From: UBA11889 sp002313255 | GTDB taxonomy: Bacteria > Pseudomonadota > Gammaproteobacteria > Pseudomonadales > Azotimanducaceae | DNA: 52,652 nucleotides | Reading direction: 5' to 3' | Assembly (NCBI GenBank): GCA_913045265.1 | Contig: CAJWQX010000016.1 | Span: 1 to 52,652, forward strand | Shown here: piece by piece, positions 26,739 to 34,879 of the stretch | Layout: each line of letters begins with the position of its first letter | Position numbering within the stretch: position 1 is the first letter of the stretch | Translations under genes and position numbers: made by a program | Notes under the pieces: generated by a model | Database searches by the model: none | Seen by the model: the letters and a program-made list of their open reading frames with translations, nothing else | What the model was told of the DNA's origin: nothing

Positions 26739-27632
26739 ATGGCAGATCCTGAATTGCGCCTCCGCCAGATCTGCTTGCTCGCAAGGGATCTAGAGTGGAC
26801 ATCAGCAGTGCTCACCACAGCTTTCGATGCTCCCGTAGTCTTTCGGGACCCACGAATGGCCGCGGGAGGGCACCTCACTAACACACATATCCGTTTAGGC
26901 GATTCGTTTCTAGAGACGGTTTGTCCAACAGACCTCGCATGGAGGGATTCTTCGACACAAACGAGGCTTCTGGAGCGCAATGGCGACTGCGGTTACATGG
27001 CGATTGTGCAGGTGCCCGATGTCTCTACGGCCTCAGAATCGATGGCCATTCAAGGTTCTGGGCGCGGAATCGTTGCAGGTGATTGGAACGTTTGTCCCGG
27101 CTCACCTGGCTCAGGCTTAGCCGGTGTCGAGTCTGGGCGTTACGTATTGGGCAAGCGGCTGCCCAAGAACCCTGACACGGTTTCTGGTGTGAACGTTCAG
27201 TTTCATCCCACGGACTTTGGGACCCTCGCTGAGATCCAAGAGAATTGGCCCGGCCACGGTGTATTCCCTAGGAACAAAGGGGCTTACTTCCCAGCCGGAA
27301 ATACATGGCAGAACGAAGTGGACTCTCGTCCTCACGGGAGCGTCACGAGTGGGTTTGCCGCTGTCGAAATCGCGCCGCGCGATAACGATCCAGCGGAGGT
27401 CTGTCAGAGATGGGTGAACGGGCTCGGTGCCGGATGCTCGATCGATCCGACGCAGCCCACAACCCTTAGGCTATCGGGGGGACAGACCATGAGATTTGTC
27501 GAGCCTGAGTCCGACGAAATGACGGGCGTAGTCGGCGTGGATCTATGGGCAGTACCCGGAACTGCTAAGAAATTCGATTCTGTGGTCATCTGCGGCGTGA
27601 CCTGGACGCTCGTAGACTGCCCTGCCGAATGA
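26739..27632 (+). CDS. VOC-superfamily glyoxalase-like protein
   Basis: This 297-residue protein starts like a VOC domain (RLRQICLLARDLEWTSAVL, then GGHLTNTHIRLGDSFLE) and has a second half beginning SGFAAVEIAPRDNDPAEV, which suggests two repeats. Exact ligands are not clear, so it may not be metal-dependent. ATG 26739 directly follows GTG 26736; both are possible. The stop overlaps the next ORF by the ATGA at 27629-27632, so the Rap1a-like gene may be coupled. Function unknown; VOC proteins of this size include glyoxalase-like and dioxygenase-like members. The closest safe statement is a two-module VOC protein in a catabolic run. Confidence 0.72.
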   Translation: MADPELRLRQICLLARDLEWTSAVLTTAFDAPVVFRDPRMAAGGHLTNTHIRLGDSFLETVCPTDLAWRDSSTQTRLLERNGDCGYMAIVQVPDVSTASESMAIQGSGRGIVAGDWNVCPGSPGSGLAGVESGRYVLGKRLPKNPDTVSGVNVQFHPTDFGTLAEIQENWPGHGVFPRNKGAYFPAGNTWQNEVDSRPHGSVTSGFAAVEIAPRDNDPAEVCQRWVNGLGAGCSIDPTQPTTLRLSGGQTMRFVEPESDEMTGVVGVDLWAVPGTAKKFDSVVICGVTWTLVDCPAE

Positions 27633-27661
27633 ACATCCACACTTTGGAGGCGATCTCGAAG

Positions 27662-28600
27662 ATGCGAAACGGACGTCACCAAAACTTTCTGGGTAACTGG
27701 AACATGCGCCTACTACTAATGGTCCTGATATCTGTTCCGATCGCTGATCACGGTGACGCGGCTCAGAATGGAGCGGGTTTACTCGAAAGCTGCGTAGCTG
27801 CGTCTGATGAAACACCTGGTATCACGGGTGTCGACTCGATTGAAAAGGAAACTTGTTGCGCTTGCTACATTGAAGCGGTTACCGACACCAGTACATATTA
27901 CTTACGAAATCTCCTATCTCCATTGATGGAAAGCAACGCTATTTCCTCGCGCGAACGTAGAAAGAGTGGTTGGTCTTCAACCGTTGAGTTCCAGGAAGCT
28001 GCGAAATTCCACTGCCCGACACCCGACGATGATTTACGCCTGGACAAAAAGATGAGCATAGTGATGGGCTATCTCAACGATCATCCGGAGCGACTGGATG
28101 AAAGTGCCGCGGTTCTGGTGATGGATGCATTGTCAAAAGCATTTCCTTGCGAAACTCAGCAAAACGTCATTAGCCCAGAACCGACAACGCAACCAAGCAC
28201 GCAACCGGTGATCGTGGATTCGGAGCCGCCGCCGCAGCTCGATACACAATCCATTGAGCGACCGACGACAGCTCGTTTTGAGCCGCAGCTGGAGCCCCTC
28301 GCACGATCCAGTGTGCAATCCGAAAATGCGAATTCTGGAGTACCACAGAGCCTTCATGAAATTCGAACAAATTGGCGATTGCTCCGGGAGGGAATGGAGG
28401 AGGATGAGGTCAAGGCTTTGCTCGGCGAGCCGTACAAAATAGACGTTCAATCGCGCCACAACCGCTCACCGAGGGCACATTGGTACTACTCATCCACCCC
28501 GTCAAATGCTCGGATTACGTTTCGCGAGGGCCGCGTCAGACGATTGAGGAATTGGCGAAAGGTTTGGCTCGTTCACAGTTGGGATGAGCCGGACGGATGA
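27662..28600 (+). CDS. Rap1a-like / SmpA-OmlA-like two-domain periplasmic protein
   Basis: This 312-residue protein appears to fuse two domains. From MRLLLMVLISVPIADHGDAA (signal peptide) the first domain (about 37-163) resembles the Rap1a/Tai type VI immunity fold: Cys-rich start, YIEAVTDTSTYYL, FHCPTPDD and a YLNDHPERLDESAA repeat ending AFPC. A Pro/Gln/Thr-rich linker (164-230) leads to a C-terminal segment (233-299) like SmpA/OmlA (BamE-type): LREGMEEDEVKALLGEPYKI then WYYSSTPSNARITF. Start: ATG 27662 has GGAGG eleven bases upstream; ATG 27629 overlaps the VOC stop (ATGA) and ATG 27704 fits the signal peptide most tightly. Function unknown; no type VI system is nearby. Confidence 0.65.
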   Translation: MRNGRHQNFLGNWNMRLLLMVLISVPIADHGDAAQNGAGLLESCVAASDETPGITGVDSIEKETCCACYIEAVTDTSTYYLRNLLSPLMESNAISSRERRKSGWSSTVEFQEAAKFHCPTPDDDLRLDKKMSIVMGYLNDHPERLDESAAVLVMDALSKAFPCETQQNVISPEPTTQPSTQPVIVDSEPPPQLDTQSIERPTTARFEPQLEPLARSSVQSENANSGVPQSLHEIRTNWRLLREGMEEDEVKALLGEPYKIDVQSRHNRSPRAHWYYSSTPSNARITFREGRVRRLRNWRKVWLVHSWDEPDG

Positions 28601-28612
28601 CGTACATCAAAT

Positions 28613-28624
28613 AATCAGCTGATT
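28613..28624. repeat. 12-bp perfect palindrome
   Basis: AATCAGCTGATT lies in the convergent spacer after the Rap1a-like gene and before the third PhyH gene. It is a dyad without a T tract and without a loop, so it is more like a protein-binding site than a terminator. Twelve-base palindromes also arise by chance. Confidence 0.2.
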
Positions 28625-28732
28625 CATGTTATCGCCCCTCGTCGGCAGAATGCAGGGTTACTCGAGCGGCACCGGCCCGGTCGTTATTTCGTCGCTTCTT
28701 AATATTCTGTGCCTCCCACGCAGGGGCGATCG

Positions 28733-29656
28733 TTACGAGGTCCCTCGAGCAGCAGCAACCTCGCGTCGCAATGCCTTGAGTTCTAGTTGTTCCGCTTGAG
28801 CCCGTTGCCATATAGCTTCGGTGTGACTGTGCGGCCCCCATGCACTAGGTGGCATCAATATAGCGCGTTGAATTTCGGTAAGGTCGTCATAGTTATCGGA
28901 GTTGTAGTAGCAAGGACTCCACGCGACCGCGTGTGGACAGTACTTGTAGAAAATGGTTCGGCGTTCGTTGTCGCCTTGCCATGGAACCGTCCCATGGGCA
29001 CACGCTTCAGTGAAGATGATCGCATCTCCGGCCGAAGCCGCGACGCGGTCAACACATCCAGGGATATCGTCTTGATGTTCGCTTATTCGCCAATTATCTG
29101 GGAGGCCGATGTTCGCCTTGTGGCTCCCCGGAACGCAAGCGAAACCACCGTCGCCCGCTTTCACATCATCCAGTTCGAATCCAACCGCAACCAATCCATT
29201 AAAAAAACGGCCGTTGCTGTAGCGGTAATAGCATTGTCCACCGTCGGTTGCTCCGACTAAATCTTTTGGACCACCTGCTCCCTGACCACCCCCATGCAAG
29301 TACAGTTTGTGGGCGCTTTCGGCATCGTTGATGTTCAGATAGTCATGATCGAGCCGATAGTTAACCCCGAGTAGCGCTTCCAGATACGGGGCAATCGTCG
29401 GCAGATCGATGAGGTCAATATACGTTCCACCCCACTCTAGAAGCGATCTTGCGGACCACGCGGGATCGTTAGGGTCATCAAACCGAGTCCGATCCGAACC
29501 CGCCCTGGTTATTCGGCGAGTATTGTTTCCGTCTTCCTCAAGATCCCGTCGTTGCTCAAGCCTGTCAGACAAATCCTCTATTTGTTGCACGGTCAGTGCG
29601 TTCTTGACGACTAGGTAACCGCGTAGATCAAAGAGGTATTTCTCGTCTTCATCCAT
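28733..29656 (-). CDS. PhyH-family protein with HxG (halogenase-like) iron motif
   Basis: This 307-residue protein belongs to the phytanoyl-CoA dioxygenase family by GDGGFACVPGSHKANIG and by the distal half CAHGTVPWQGDNERRTIFY (His221 and Arg232/233). The first iron motif reads His121-Gly-Gly123 (KLYLHGGGQG), so the usual Asp is Gly. In Fe(II)/2-oxoglutarate halogenases such as SyrB2 and WelO5 that Asp is Ala or Gly, which lets chloride bind iron. The same HGG pattern also occurs, to my recollection, in many uncharacterised PhyH proteins, so halogenase activity is only a hypothesis. It lies 53 bases downstream of the amidase at 29710-31110 on the same strand. Confidence 0.88.
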   Translation of the reverse strand: MDEDEKYLFDLRGYLVVKNALTVQQIEDLSDRLEQRRDLEEDGNNTRRITRAGSDRTRFDDPNDPAWSARSLLEWGGTYIDLIDLPTIAPYLEALLGVNYRLDHDYLNINDAESAHKLYLHGGGQGAGGPKDLVGATDGGQCYYRYSNGRFFNGLVAVGFELDDVKAGDGGFACVPGSHKANIGLPDNWRISEHQDDIPGCVDRVAASAGDAIIFTEACAHGTVPWQGDNERRTIFYKYCPHAVAWSPCYYNSDNYDDLTEIQRAILMPPSAWGPHSHTEAIWQRAQAEQLELKALRREVAAARGTS

Positions 29657-29709
29657 GTGCTCTCCTCGCTGAAATAACTATCGTGTTTTGTTTTGACTGA
29701 TGAAGGACG

Positions 29710-31110
29710 TCACGGCGGAGCCTGGTAGCCCCCGCGTAGCTCCGCTATATAACCCGCCAGCCGGATCGTCGTGTAATCACCCCCGTAGGGGCCTACGACC
29801 TGAAAACTGATCGGGAGGCCGTCGTCATCAAACCCTATCGGTGGCGTCGTCGCCGGAAGGTACGCCATTCCAGTGAGGATCGTCCAACGTAATAAGTCCG
29901 CGTATGGCCTTTCTTCGCCGTTACAAATCAACGTACGGGTTCCAAAATTTCCGTCCTGGTTATGTGGAAACGGAGGTACAAAACTGATCGGCATAATCAC
30001 GGCGTCAAAGGAATCGAAAAACTCTGCCCATTTATCCCGCACGATCTCTCGTTCTGCGCATCTGACCAACCAATCTCGATGAGACGTTTTCGCTGATGCG
30101 CTCTCGACCTCCAATCCTTCAAGGGTTTCTGGCGGTAAAGACTGAACCACCGCCGCAGAAACCAACCACAACCCGAGCGAGGAGGCCTCTTCAGGATCAA
30201 CGTCTGGCCGGGCCTCCCTGTCCACCGTAACACCTGACTCCTCCAAGCTCGTTACGGCTTTATCCATAACGGCAAGAACTTTTTTATCGACTGGACAAAA
30301 AGCATCGTCTAGCCATGCCGCGACCTTGAGATTAGTCACGTCGTCGGGTGGTGGAGCCAAAGCCGCGACCAACGGACCGTCTTTTCTAACCAGTAACTTA
30401 AGCAGCATTTCCAGGTCGTCCGCGGATCGAGCGATGGGGCCGTGGACATTAACGTCGGCCTCGATCGTTCCACCTGCCTCGTGATCTAGGTATCCAGTCG
30501 ACGGAACCACCCCCCAACTTGGCTTATGCCCGAAGACGCCGCAGAAAGACGCGGGGAACCTGATTGAGCCACCAATGTCTGTACCGATTTCAAACGACGA
30601 TAGGCCCGCAGCAACGGCTGCCGCGGCACCTCCCGAGCTTCCCCCGGGCACCCGTTCACTGTCCCATGGATTTACGGTTGTCCCAAACATCTCGTTGAAC
30701 GCTTGAAAGTCGCCTGACCATTGCGGCAGGTTGGTCTTACCGAAGACGATCGCGCCCGCTTCTTTGATGGCCGCCACAACGGCGGCATCTTTCGAGGGAA
30801 TATTGTTGTGTAGCTCGGATGCGCCACCGGTTGTTCGTAATCCCTTGGTTTCAAGTGCATCCTTGATAGTGACAGGAATACCGTGAAGCGGTCCCGTCGG
30901 CTCACCATCCTTCAGCTTTGCATCGGCTTCGTCGGCAAGACGTCGGGCGCCCTCAAGATCGAAGGTAATAACGGCATTCAGATCAGGATTGATTTTTTCG
31001 ATTCTTGCAATCAACAACTCCAACAATTCGCGGCAAGAGATCTCCCCCTTTCGTATCGCCTCCACCTGACGTGTCGTCGACCAAAACGCGACTTCTTCGG
31101 TAATTACCAC
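29710..31110 (-). CDS. Amidase-signature family amidase
   Basis: This 466-residue amidase has Lys83 in GIPVTIKDALET, cis-Ser158 in VPGGSSGGAAAA and Ser182 in GTDIGGSIRFPA, the full AS triad. No signal sequence is present, so it acts in the cytoplasm. Start GTG 31110 has GAGGG seven bases upstream. It is the upstream gene of a pair with the HxG PhyH protein, and may act on the same compound. The DSERVPGG and SFVPPFPHN segments are common in general AS amidases; GatA is unlikely because no GatB/C partner is encoded. It is the third AS amidase of the window and differs clearly from the other two. Confidence 0.92.
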   Translation of the reverse strand: MVITEEVAFWSTTRQVEAIRKGEISCRELLELLIARIEKINPDLNAVITFDLEGARRLADEADAKLKDGEPTGPLHGIPVTIKDALETKGLRTTGGASELHNNIPSKDAAVVAAIKEAGAIVFGKTNLPQWSGDFQAFNEMFGTTVNPWDSERVPGGSSGGAAAAVAAGLSSFEIGTDIGGSIRFPASFCGVFGHKPSWGVVPSTGYLDHEAGGTIEADVNVHGPIARSADDLEMLLKLLVRKDGPLVAALAPPPDDVTNLKVAAWLDDAFCPVDKKVLAVMDKAVTSLEESGVTVDREARPDVDPEEASSLGLWLVSAAVVQSLPPETLEGLEVESASAKTSHRDWLVRCAEREIVRDKWAEFFDSFDAVIMPISFVPPFPHNQDGNFGTRTLICNGEERPYADLLRWTILTGMAYLPATTPPIGFDDDGLPISFQVVGPYGGDYTTIRLAGYIAELRGGYQAPP

Positions 31111-31233
31111 TCTTAATCCCTCGCCTCTCTCTAGTCAGTCAGTGATGTGATCTCTGTGTCGGCGTAGCTGTTTACCACTCTAATAAGCGGTCTCGAGTGC
31201 ATCCCTTCCCTACTTAATAACACGGCAGAGTTT

Positions 31234-31267
31234 GCCCTCGCGAAACCTGTCCGCGGTTCACGAGGGC
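31234..31267 (+). promoter_or_regulatory. Leader hairpin upstream of tldD
   Basis: GCCCTCG at 31234-31240 pairs with CGAGGGC at 31261-31267, with an inner AACC/GGTT stem around a 7-base loop. It ends 40 bases before the tldD ATG and has no T tract. It would be transcribed only if the promoter lies upstream, in the spacer shared with the divergent amidase. It could be an attenuator, an RNA-stability element or a dyad operator. Confidence 0.35.
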
Positions 31268-31307
31268 TGGTGTAAGCTACTCGGTCAGGACACTTTCAGG
31301 CAAACCT

Positions 31308-32693
31308 ATGCTCGACACTCCCATTGCACGGTCCGTCATCGATCACGCGCTCTCCTTGGGCGCTGATTTCGCCGAGCTCTTCATCGAGAGGAATCAGGTA
31401 AACAGCATCAGCACACTCAGCAGCGAGGTGCAGGCGGTGCAATCTGGCATCGACTTCGGTATCGGTGTTCGAATCGTGTACGGCACAAAGGTGTTATACG
31501 GCTACACAAACAGAACCGAAAATGACGAGCTCTGCCGAATTGTTACTGAGCTGAGCGCGAAGGATTTGAGGGATCCAGAAACGAGCAGTGCCAGTTTCGA
31601 CTTCTCCGTACCAGGCGATATTCACCTCGCCGAACGAACCCTCACCAAGGGATCTGAGGTTGAAAGCAAAGTAGAGTTCCTTCTGAAAGCGGATCGTACA
31701 GCCCGCGCGGCCAGCAATATGATTTCTCAGACTCGTGGTGGCTGCTTGCAACGAGAGCAGTCTGTCGAGATCTTCACCAGTGAAGGCCTGCACGCGTCCG
31801 ATATCCGGAATTACATTCGTGCCAGCCTAAGCGCTATTGCTTCCAACGGATCCGAGCAAGCAACTGGTGGGTTCAACGATGGTGGATTAGTAGGTTGGGA
31901 GATTCAGGAGGCCATTGATGCCGAGAAGACAGGCGGTGAAGCGGCACGTCAAGCTTTGGTCAATCTATCCGCAAAGGCGTGTCCTTCGGGTCGGATGCCT
32001 GTCGTGATCGGCCCGGGCTTCGGCGGCGTCATCTTTCACGAGGCATGCGGTCATCTTTTGGAGACGACGTCTGTTGCAAAAAAAGCCTCGGTCTTCCACG
32101 ACAAGATGGGCGAGCTAATCGCAAACCCCGTCGTCAACGCCGTGGATGATGGCACGATGGCGAAAGAGTGGGGCTCGATCAACATCGATGACGAAGGTAT
32201 GCCAACGCAGCGTACGCAGCTCATCAAGGACGGGCAACTAACGAGCTTCCTCGCCGATCGAATCGGTGCCGAGCAGACCGGTTATGTTCGAACCGGCTCC
32301 GGAAGGCGCCAGTCGTATAAATTTGCCCCTGCGTCGCGGATGCGAAATACCTTCATTGAGCCCGGTGAGGCCGAGCTCGACGACATGATCGCTTCGATCG
32401 ATCGAGGAATCTATGCATCGCACATGGGCGGTGGATCCGTACAGCCGGGCACGGGCGAGTTCAACTTTGCAGTCACCGAGGGTTACTACGTCGAAAAGGG
32501 CAAGGTGCAGTACCCCGTGAAGGCTGCCACGCTAATTAGTACGGGTCCTGCTGTGCTCAAAGAAATCTCCATGGTGGGCAGAGACTTTGCGCTCGCTTGC
32601 GGCATGTGCGGGTCTGTATCCGGGGCTGTACCAACGACGGTTGGACAACCCTCGCTCAAAGTCGACGACATCCTGGTTGGGGGTAACGCCTGA
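31308..32693 (+). CDS. tldD: TldD family metalloprotease
   Basis: This 461-residue protein is TldD. The metal-binding HExxxH motif is His244-Glu-Ala-Cys-Gly-His249 (FHEACGHLLE). Other signatures are ERNQVNSISTLSSEVQ, GRRQSYKFAPASRMRNTFI and TDNA-like GMCGSVSGAVPTTVGQP at the C-terminus. With TldE it forms a heterodimeric zinc protease that removes leader or carrier peptides, for example in microcin and PQQ-type peptide maturation and in CcdA degradation. It overlaps tldE by one base (TGATG), so both are made together. A 197-base spacer with a hairpin separates it from the divergent amidase. No precursor peptide or RiPP enzyme is visible beside it. Confidence 0.93.
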   Translation: MLDTPIARSVIDHALSLGADFAELFIERNQVNSISTLSSEVQAVQSGIDFGIGVRIVYGTKVLYGYTNRTENDELCRIVTELSAKDLRDPETSSASFDFSVPGDIHLAERTLTKGSEVESKVEFLLKADRTARAASNMISQTRGGCLQREQSVEIFTSEGLHASDIRNYIRASLSAIASNGSEQATGGFNDGGLVGWEIQEAIDAEKTGGEAARQALVNLSAKACPSGRMPVVIGPGFGGVIFHEACGHLLETTSVAKKASVFHDKMGELIANPVVNAVDDGTMAKEWGSINIDDEGMPTQRTQLIKDGQLTSFLADRIGAEQTGYVRTGSGRRQSYKFAPASRMRNTFIEPGEAELDDMIASIDRGIYASHMGGGSVQPGTGEFNFAVTEGYYVEKGKVQYPVKAATLISTGPAVLKEISMVGRDFALACGMCGSVSGAVPTTVGQPSLKVDDILVGGNA

Positions 32694-34012
32694 TGGAAGT
32701 TGCCGAACGTGTTTTGCAATGGGTGACCGAGGCCGGTGCGACCGGCGATCTCATGATCGCAGAGGGCTCCTCGTTGTCGCTAAAAGCGCGCGACGGTGAG
32801 CTCGAAGAACACAAGGTCAGCTCGAGCCAGGTCTTCGGGATCCGTGTGATCAAGGACGATAAAGCCGGCGTCGCGTACAGCGAAGCTGCTGATACCGCCG
32901 CGCTACGGTTGATGGTGGACCAGGCACTGGTGAACGCGAGTTATGCCCGTACGGACACGAATGAGCAGATTCCCGATACGGAGATCACGTTAGCCACTGA
33001 CGATGCTTTGCTGGCACCGACCGACGATGTGACGGTGGAAGAGAAGATCGATGCTGTGCTCCGACTCGAGCGAGAACTAGCTGCACGAGACAAGGTTACG
33101 AATGTTCCCTACAACGGCGTATCGGACGTAACCGCTGCGCAACGTATCTTTTCTACCGCTGGGCTAAACGCAGTTTCCCGAGTTCGGGCCTGTTTTTCGC
33201 AGGCAGCGGCTCTTGTCGAGGAAGGTGACAAAAACGTTATGGAAGGCTGGGGACAGGGTGCCCGACGCTTTGACGAGCTCGACATTGACCACATCGTGGA
33301 TACGGCGCACGCCAACTGCCTTGCCCTACTGTACGGAGAAGCCATTCCCTCAGGACACTACGACGTAATCTTCGATACGCAATGTCAGCCAACGATGTTC
33401 TCGACGTTCTCTATGATGTTCTCCGGTAAGGCTGCGAAAGACGGAATCAATCCGATGCGTGACAAAATCGGCGAGGCCATCGGCGACCCAAGACTCGACC
33501 TTTTTGATTCCCCACTGATGGACGACGGTTTCGGGTACGCACTGTTCGACGACGAAGGTAGCCCGACGGCGCGTACCGCACTTATTGCCGGCGGTAATCT
33601 AGAAACGTTTATCCATAACAGCGCGACGGCGGCTCACTTCGGAGTCCAAACGACCGGCAACGGCGCGCGCTCACCGCGATCGACGCTCGAGGTGCAGCTA
33701 CATCAACTCGAAATCGGCGCAGGCGATGCGGACGATGACGCAGTCACGACAGGCGAATACCTGGAACTGACTGATCTTACCGGCACTCACTCAGGTGCCA
33801 ATGCCGTGGCCGGAGATTTCAGCTTTGGAGCGTCCGGCTTCTTATGCCGAGACGGCGAGCGCATTCAGCCCGTGCGTAACATTACGGTTGCCGGCAATTT
33901 CTACGAAATGCTGAATAAGATCGAACTTATCGGCAAGACCCGACGCTGGGACATGAATCGGCACGCATTCATGCCGCCGATCCGATTCTCTGACGTCGCC
34001 ATTTCGGGGTGA
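32693..34012 (+). CDS. tldE: TldE/PmbA family protein
   Basis: This 439-residue protein is the TldE/PmbA partner of TldD. It has the N-terminal EGSSLSLKARDGELEEHKVSSSQ segment, the central SGHYDVIFDTQCQPTMFSTF and the C-terminal GANAVAGDFSFGASGFLCRDGE, all typical. It lacks HExxxH, as expected for the non-zinc subunit that completes the active site. The ATG overlaps the tldD stop by one base, so the two are strictly coupled. Adjacent tldD-tldE pairs are common in some bacteria but in Escherichia coli the genes are apart. Sequence after the stop holds a gene remnant, so this end of the operon has been rearranged. Confidence 0.93.
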   Translation: MEVAERVLQWVTEAGATGDLMIAEGSSLSLKARDGELEEHKVSSSQVFGIRVIKDDKAGVAYSEAADTAALRLMVDQALVNASYARTDTNEQIPDTEITLATDDALLAPTDDVTVEEKIDAVLRLERELAARDKVTNVPYNGVSDVTAAQRIFSTAGLNAVSRVRACFSQAAALVEEGDKNVMEGWGQGARRFDELDIDHIVDTAHANCLALLYGEAIPSGHYDVIFDTQCQPTMFSTFSMMFSGKAAKDGINPMRDKIGEAIGDPRLDLFDSPLMDDGFGYALFDDEGSPTARTALIAGGNLETFIHNSATAAHFGVQTTGNGARSPRSTLEVQLHQLEIGAGDADDDAVTTGEYLELTDLTGTHSGANAVAGDFSFGASGFLCRDGERIQPVRNITVAGNFYEMLNKIELIGKTRRWDMNRHAFMPPIRFSDVAISG

Positions 34013-34109
34013 TCAAGCCTGCGACAATGTTGACGCTGAGTTGGATGCATTGACTCGAATTAACGACCTGCCGGTTAACCATTGGTCCAACTCGGGACGC
34101 TGATTCGCT

Positions 34110-34388
34110 ATCCAGATCAGCACGCACGTCGTTATCGTTGGCGTCGGTCCAGTCGGATTGACTCTCGCTCTCGATCTAGCCCAGCGCAGCATCAAAGTTT
34201 GCTTGCTTGAGCGAGGGCGCGAGACGCAAACCGGTGATGCAAAATGCAACATCGTGAGTGCCAGAACCATGGAAACGTTTAGCCGACCTCATGGAATTCC
34301 TCAGGAAGAGTTGTACGTGGGGCACCACGTCGGGGGTCGCCATATCCTGAACGCCTCCTTCCTGCAATTTGGTGCAAATGCGTCTTGA
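34110..34388 (+). pseudogene. Remnant of an FAD-dependent aromatic-ring monooxygenase
   Basis: The frame begins VVIVGVGPVGLTLALDLA, the FAD-binding GxGxxG loop with the usual preceding hydrophobic strand. It continues with VCLLERGRE, the second conserved Glu at the end of strand 2, and SARTMETFSR, close to the NARTME motif of UbiH/PheA/MhpA-type hydroxylases. It then stops at 34386-34388 after about 90 residues; the intact enzyme would need 400 or more. No usual start codon precedes it (TGA at 34101-34103). The last 88 bases overlap the antisense ORF at 34301-34825. It is a truncated, non-functional fragment, probably left by deletion. Confidence 0.75.
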
Positions 34389-34825
34389 GTTCCGGCTCTA
34401 CCCGGCGGATCGACCATGTCGTCTGTCGAAGTCAGTAACAGTGCGCGGTACAAAAGATAGCGATCGTATTGTTGGTCGTCGAGTGCGGTGCGCAGTTTCT
34501 TATCCATTGTACGAGCGTGTCGACTCCGGGCCTGCTTAATCCGGCGTGGGATATCGTCTTTCTGCTGCTTCATCATTGAAATGTACTCGCCGGTTAGATT
34601 ATCGAGAAAGCCGCCGACCGCTTCCCGGAAAATACCCTGCTGCGTCACCGTCATCTTGATGTCCATAGACGCTTTCAGAACTTGGGGTTGCAACCATGGC
34701 GCGGCCCTCCGCTCGCCGGCTTCTTCCGCGGTTAATGATCCCGTGCCCATAAGGCAACAAGATAGACACAAAAATAATAGTCGGCGCACCCAACAGCCTC
34801 TCGTCTTTTGCAATGCGCGAATCAT
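34301..34825 (-). CDS. Secreted or periplasmic protein of unknown function
   Basis: I do not recognise this 174-residue protein. A signal peptide (RRLLFLCLSCCLMGTGSLTAEE) is followed by a helical, charged segment with KQQKDDIPRRIKQARSRHARTMDKKLRTALDDQQYDRYL that looks like a Spy/periplasmic-helical-repeat or CpxP-like fold, but no specific motif is clear. The last 29 codons run antisense across the monooxygenase remnant and read unlike the rest (PNCRKEAFRIWRPPTWC), so the native C-terminus may have been replaced by the breakpoint. Start ATG 34825 has no good ribosome binding site; it is 54 bases from the divergent methyltransferase. Confidence 0.5.
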   Translation of the reverse strand: MIRALQKTRGCWVRRLLFLCLSCCLMGTGSLTAEEAGERRAAPWLQPQVLKASMDIKMTVTQQGIFREAVGGFLDNLTGEYISMMKQQKDDIPRRIKQARSRHARTMDKKLRTALDDQQYDRYLLYRALLLTSTDDMVDPPGRAGTQDAFAPNCRKEAFRIWRPPTWCPTYNSS

Positions 34826-34879
34826 ACTGCAACCGACAAATAATCCAATTTAACTCGATCACCAAGGTAAGATTCGGTC

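Noticed and set aside
27662..28600. Type VI secretion toxin-immunity module
   Set aside because: The first domain resembles Rap1a, but no effector, VgrG, Hcp or PAAR gene is near and the neighbours are catabolic enzymes.
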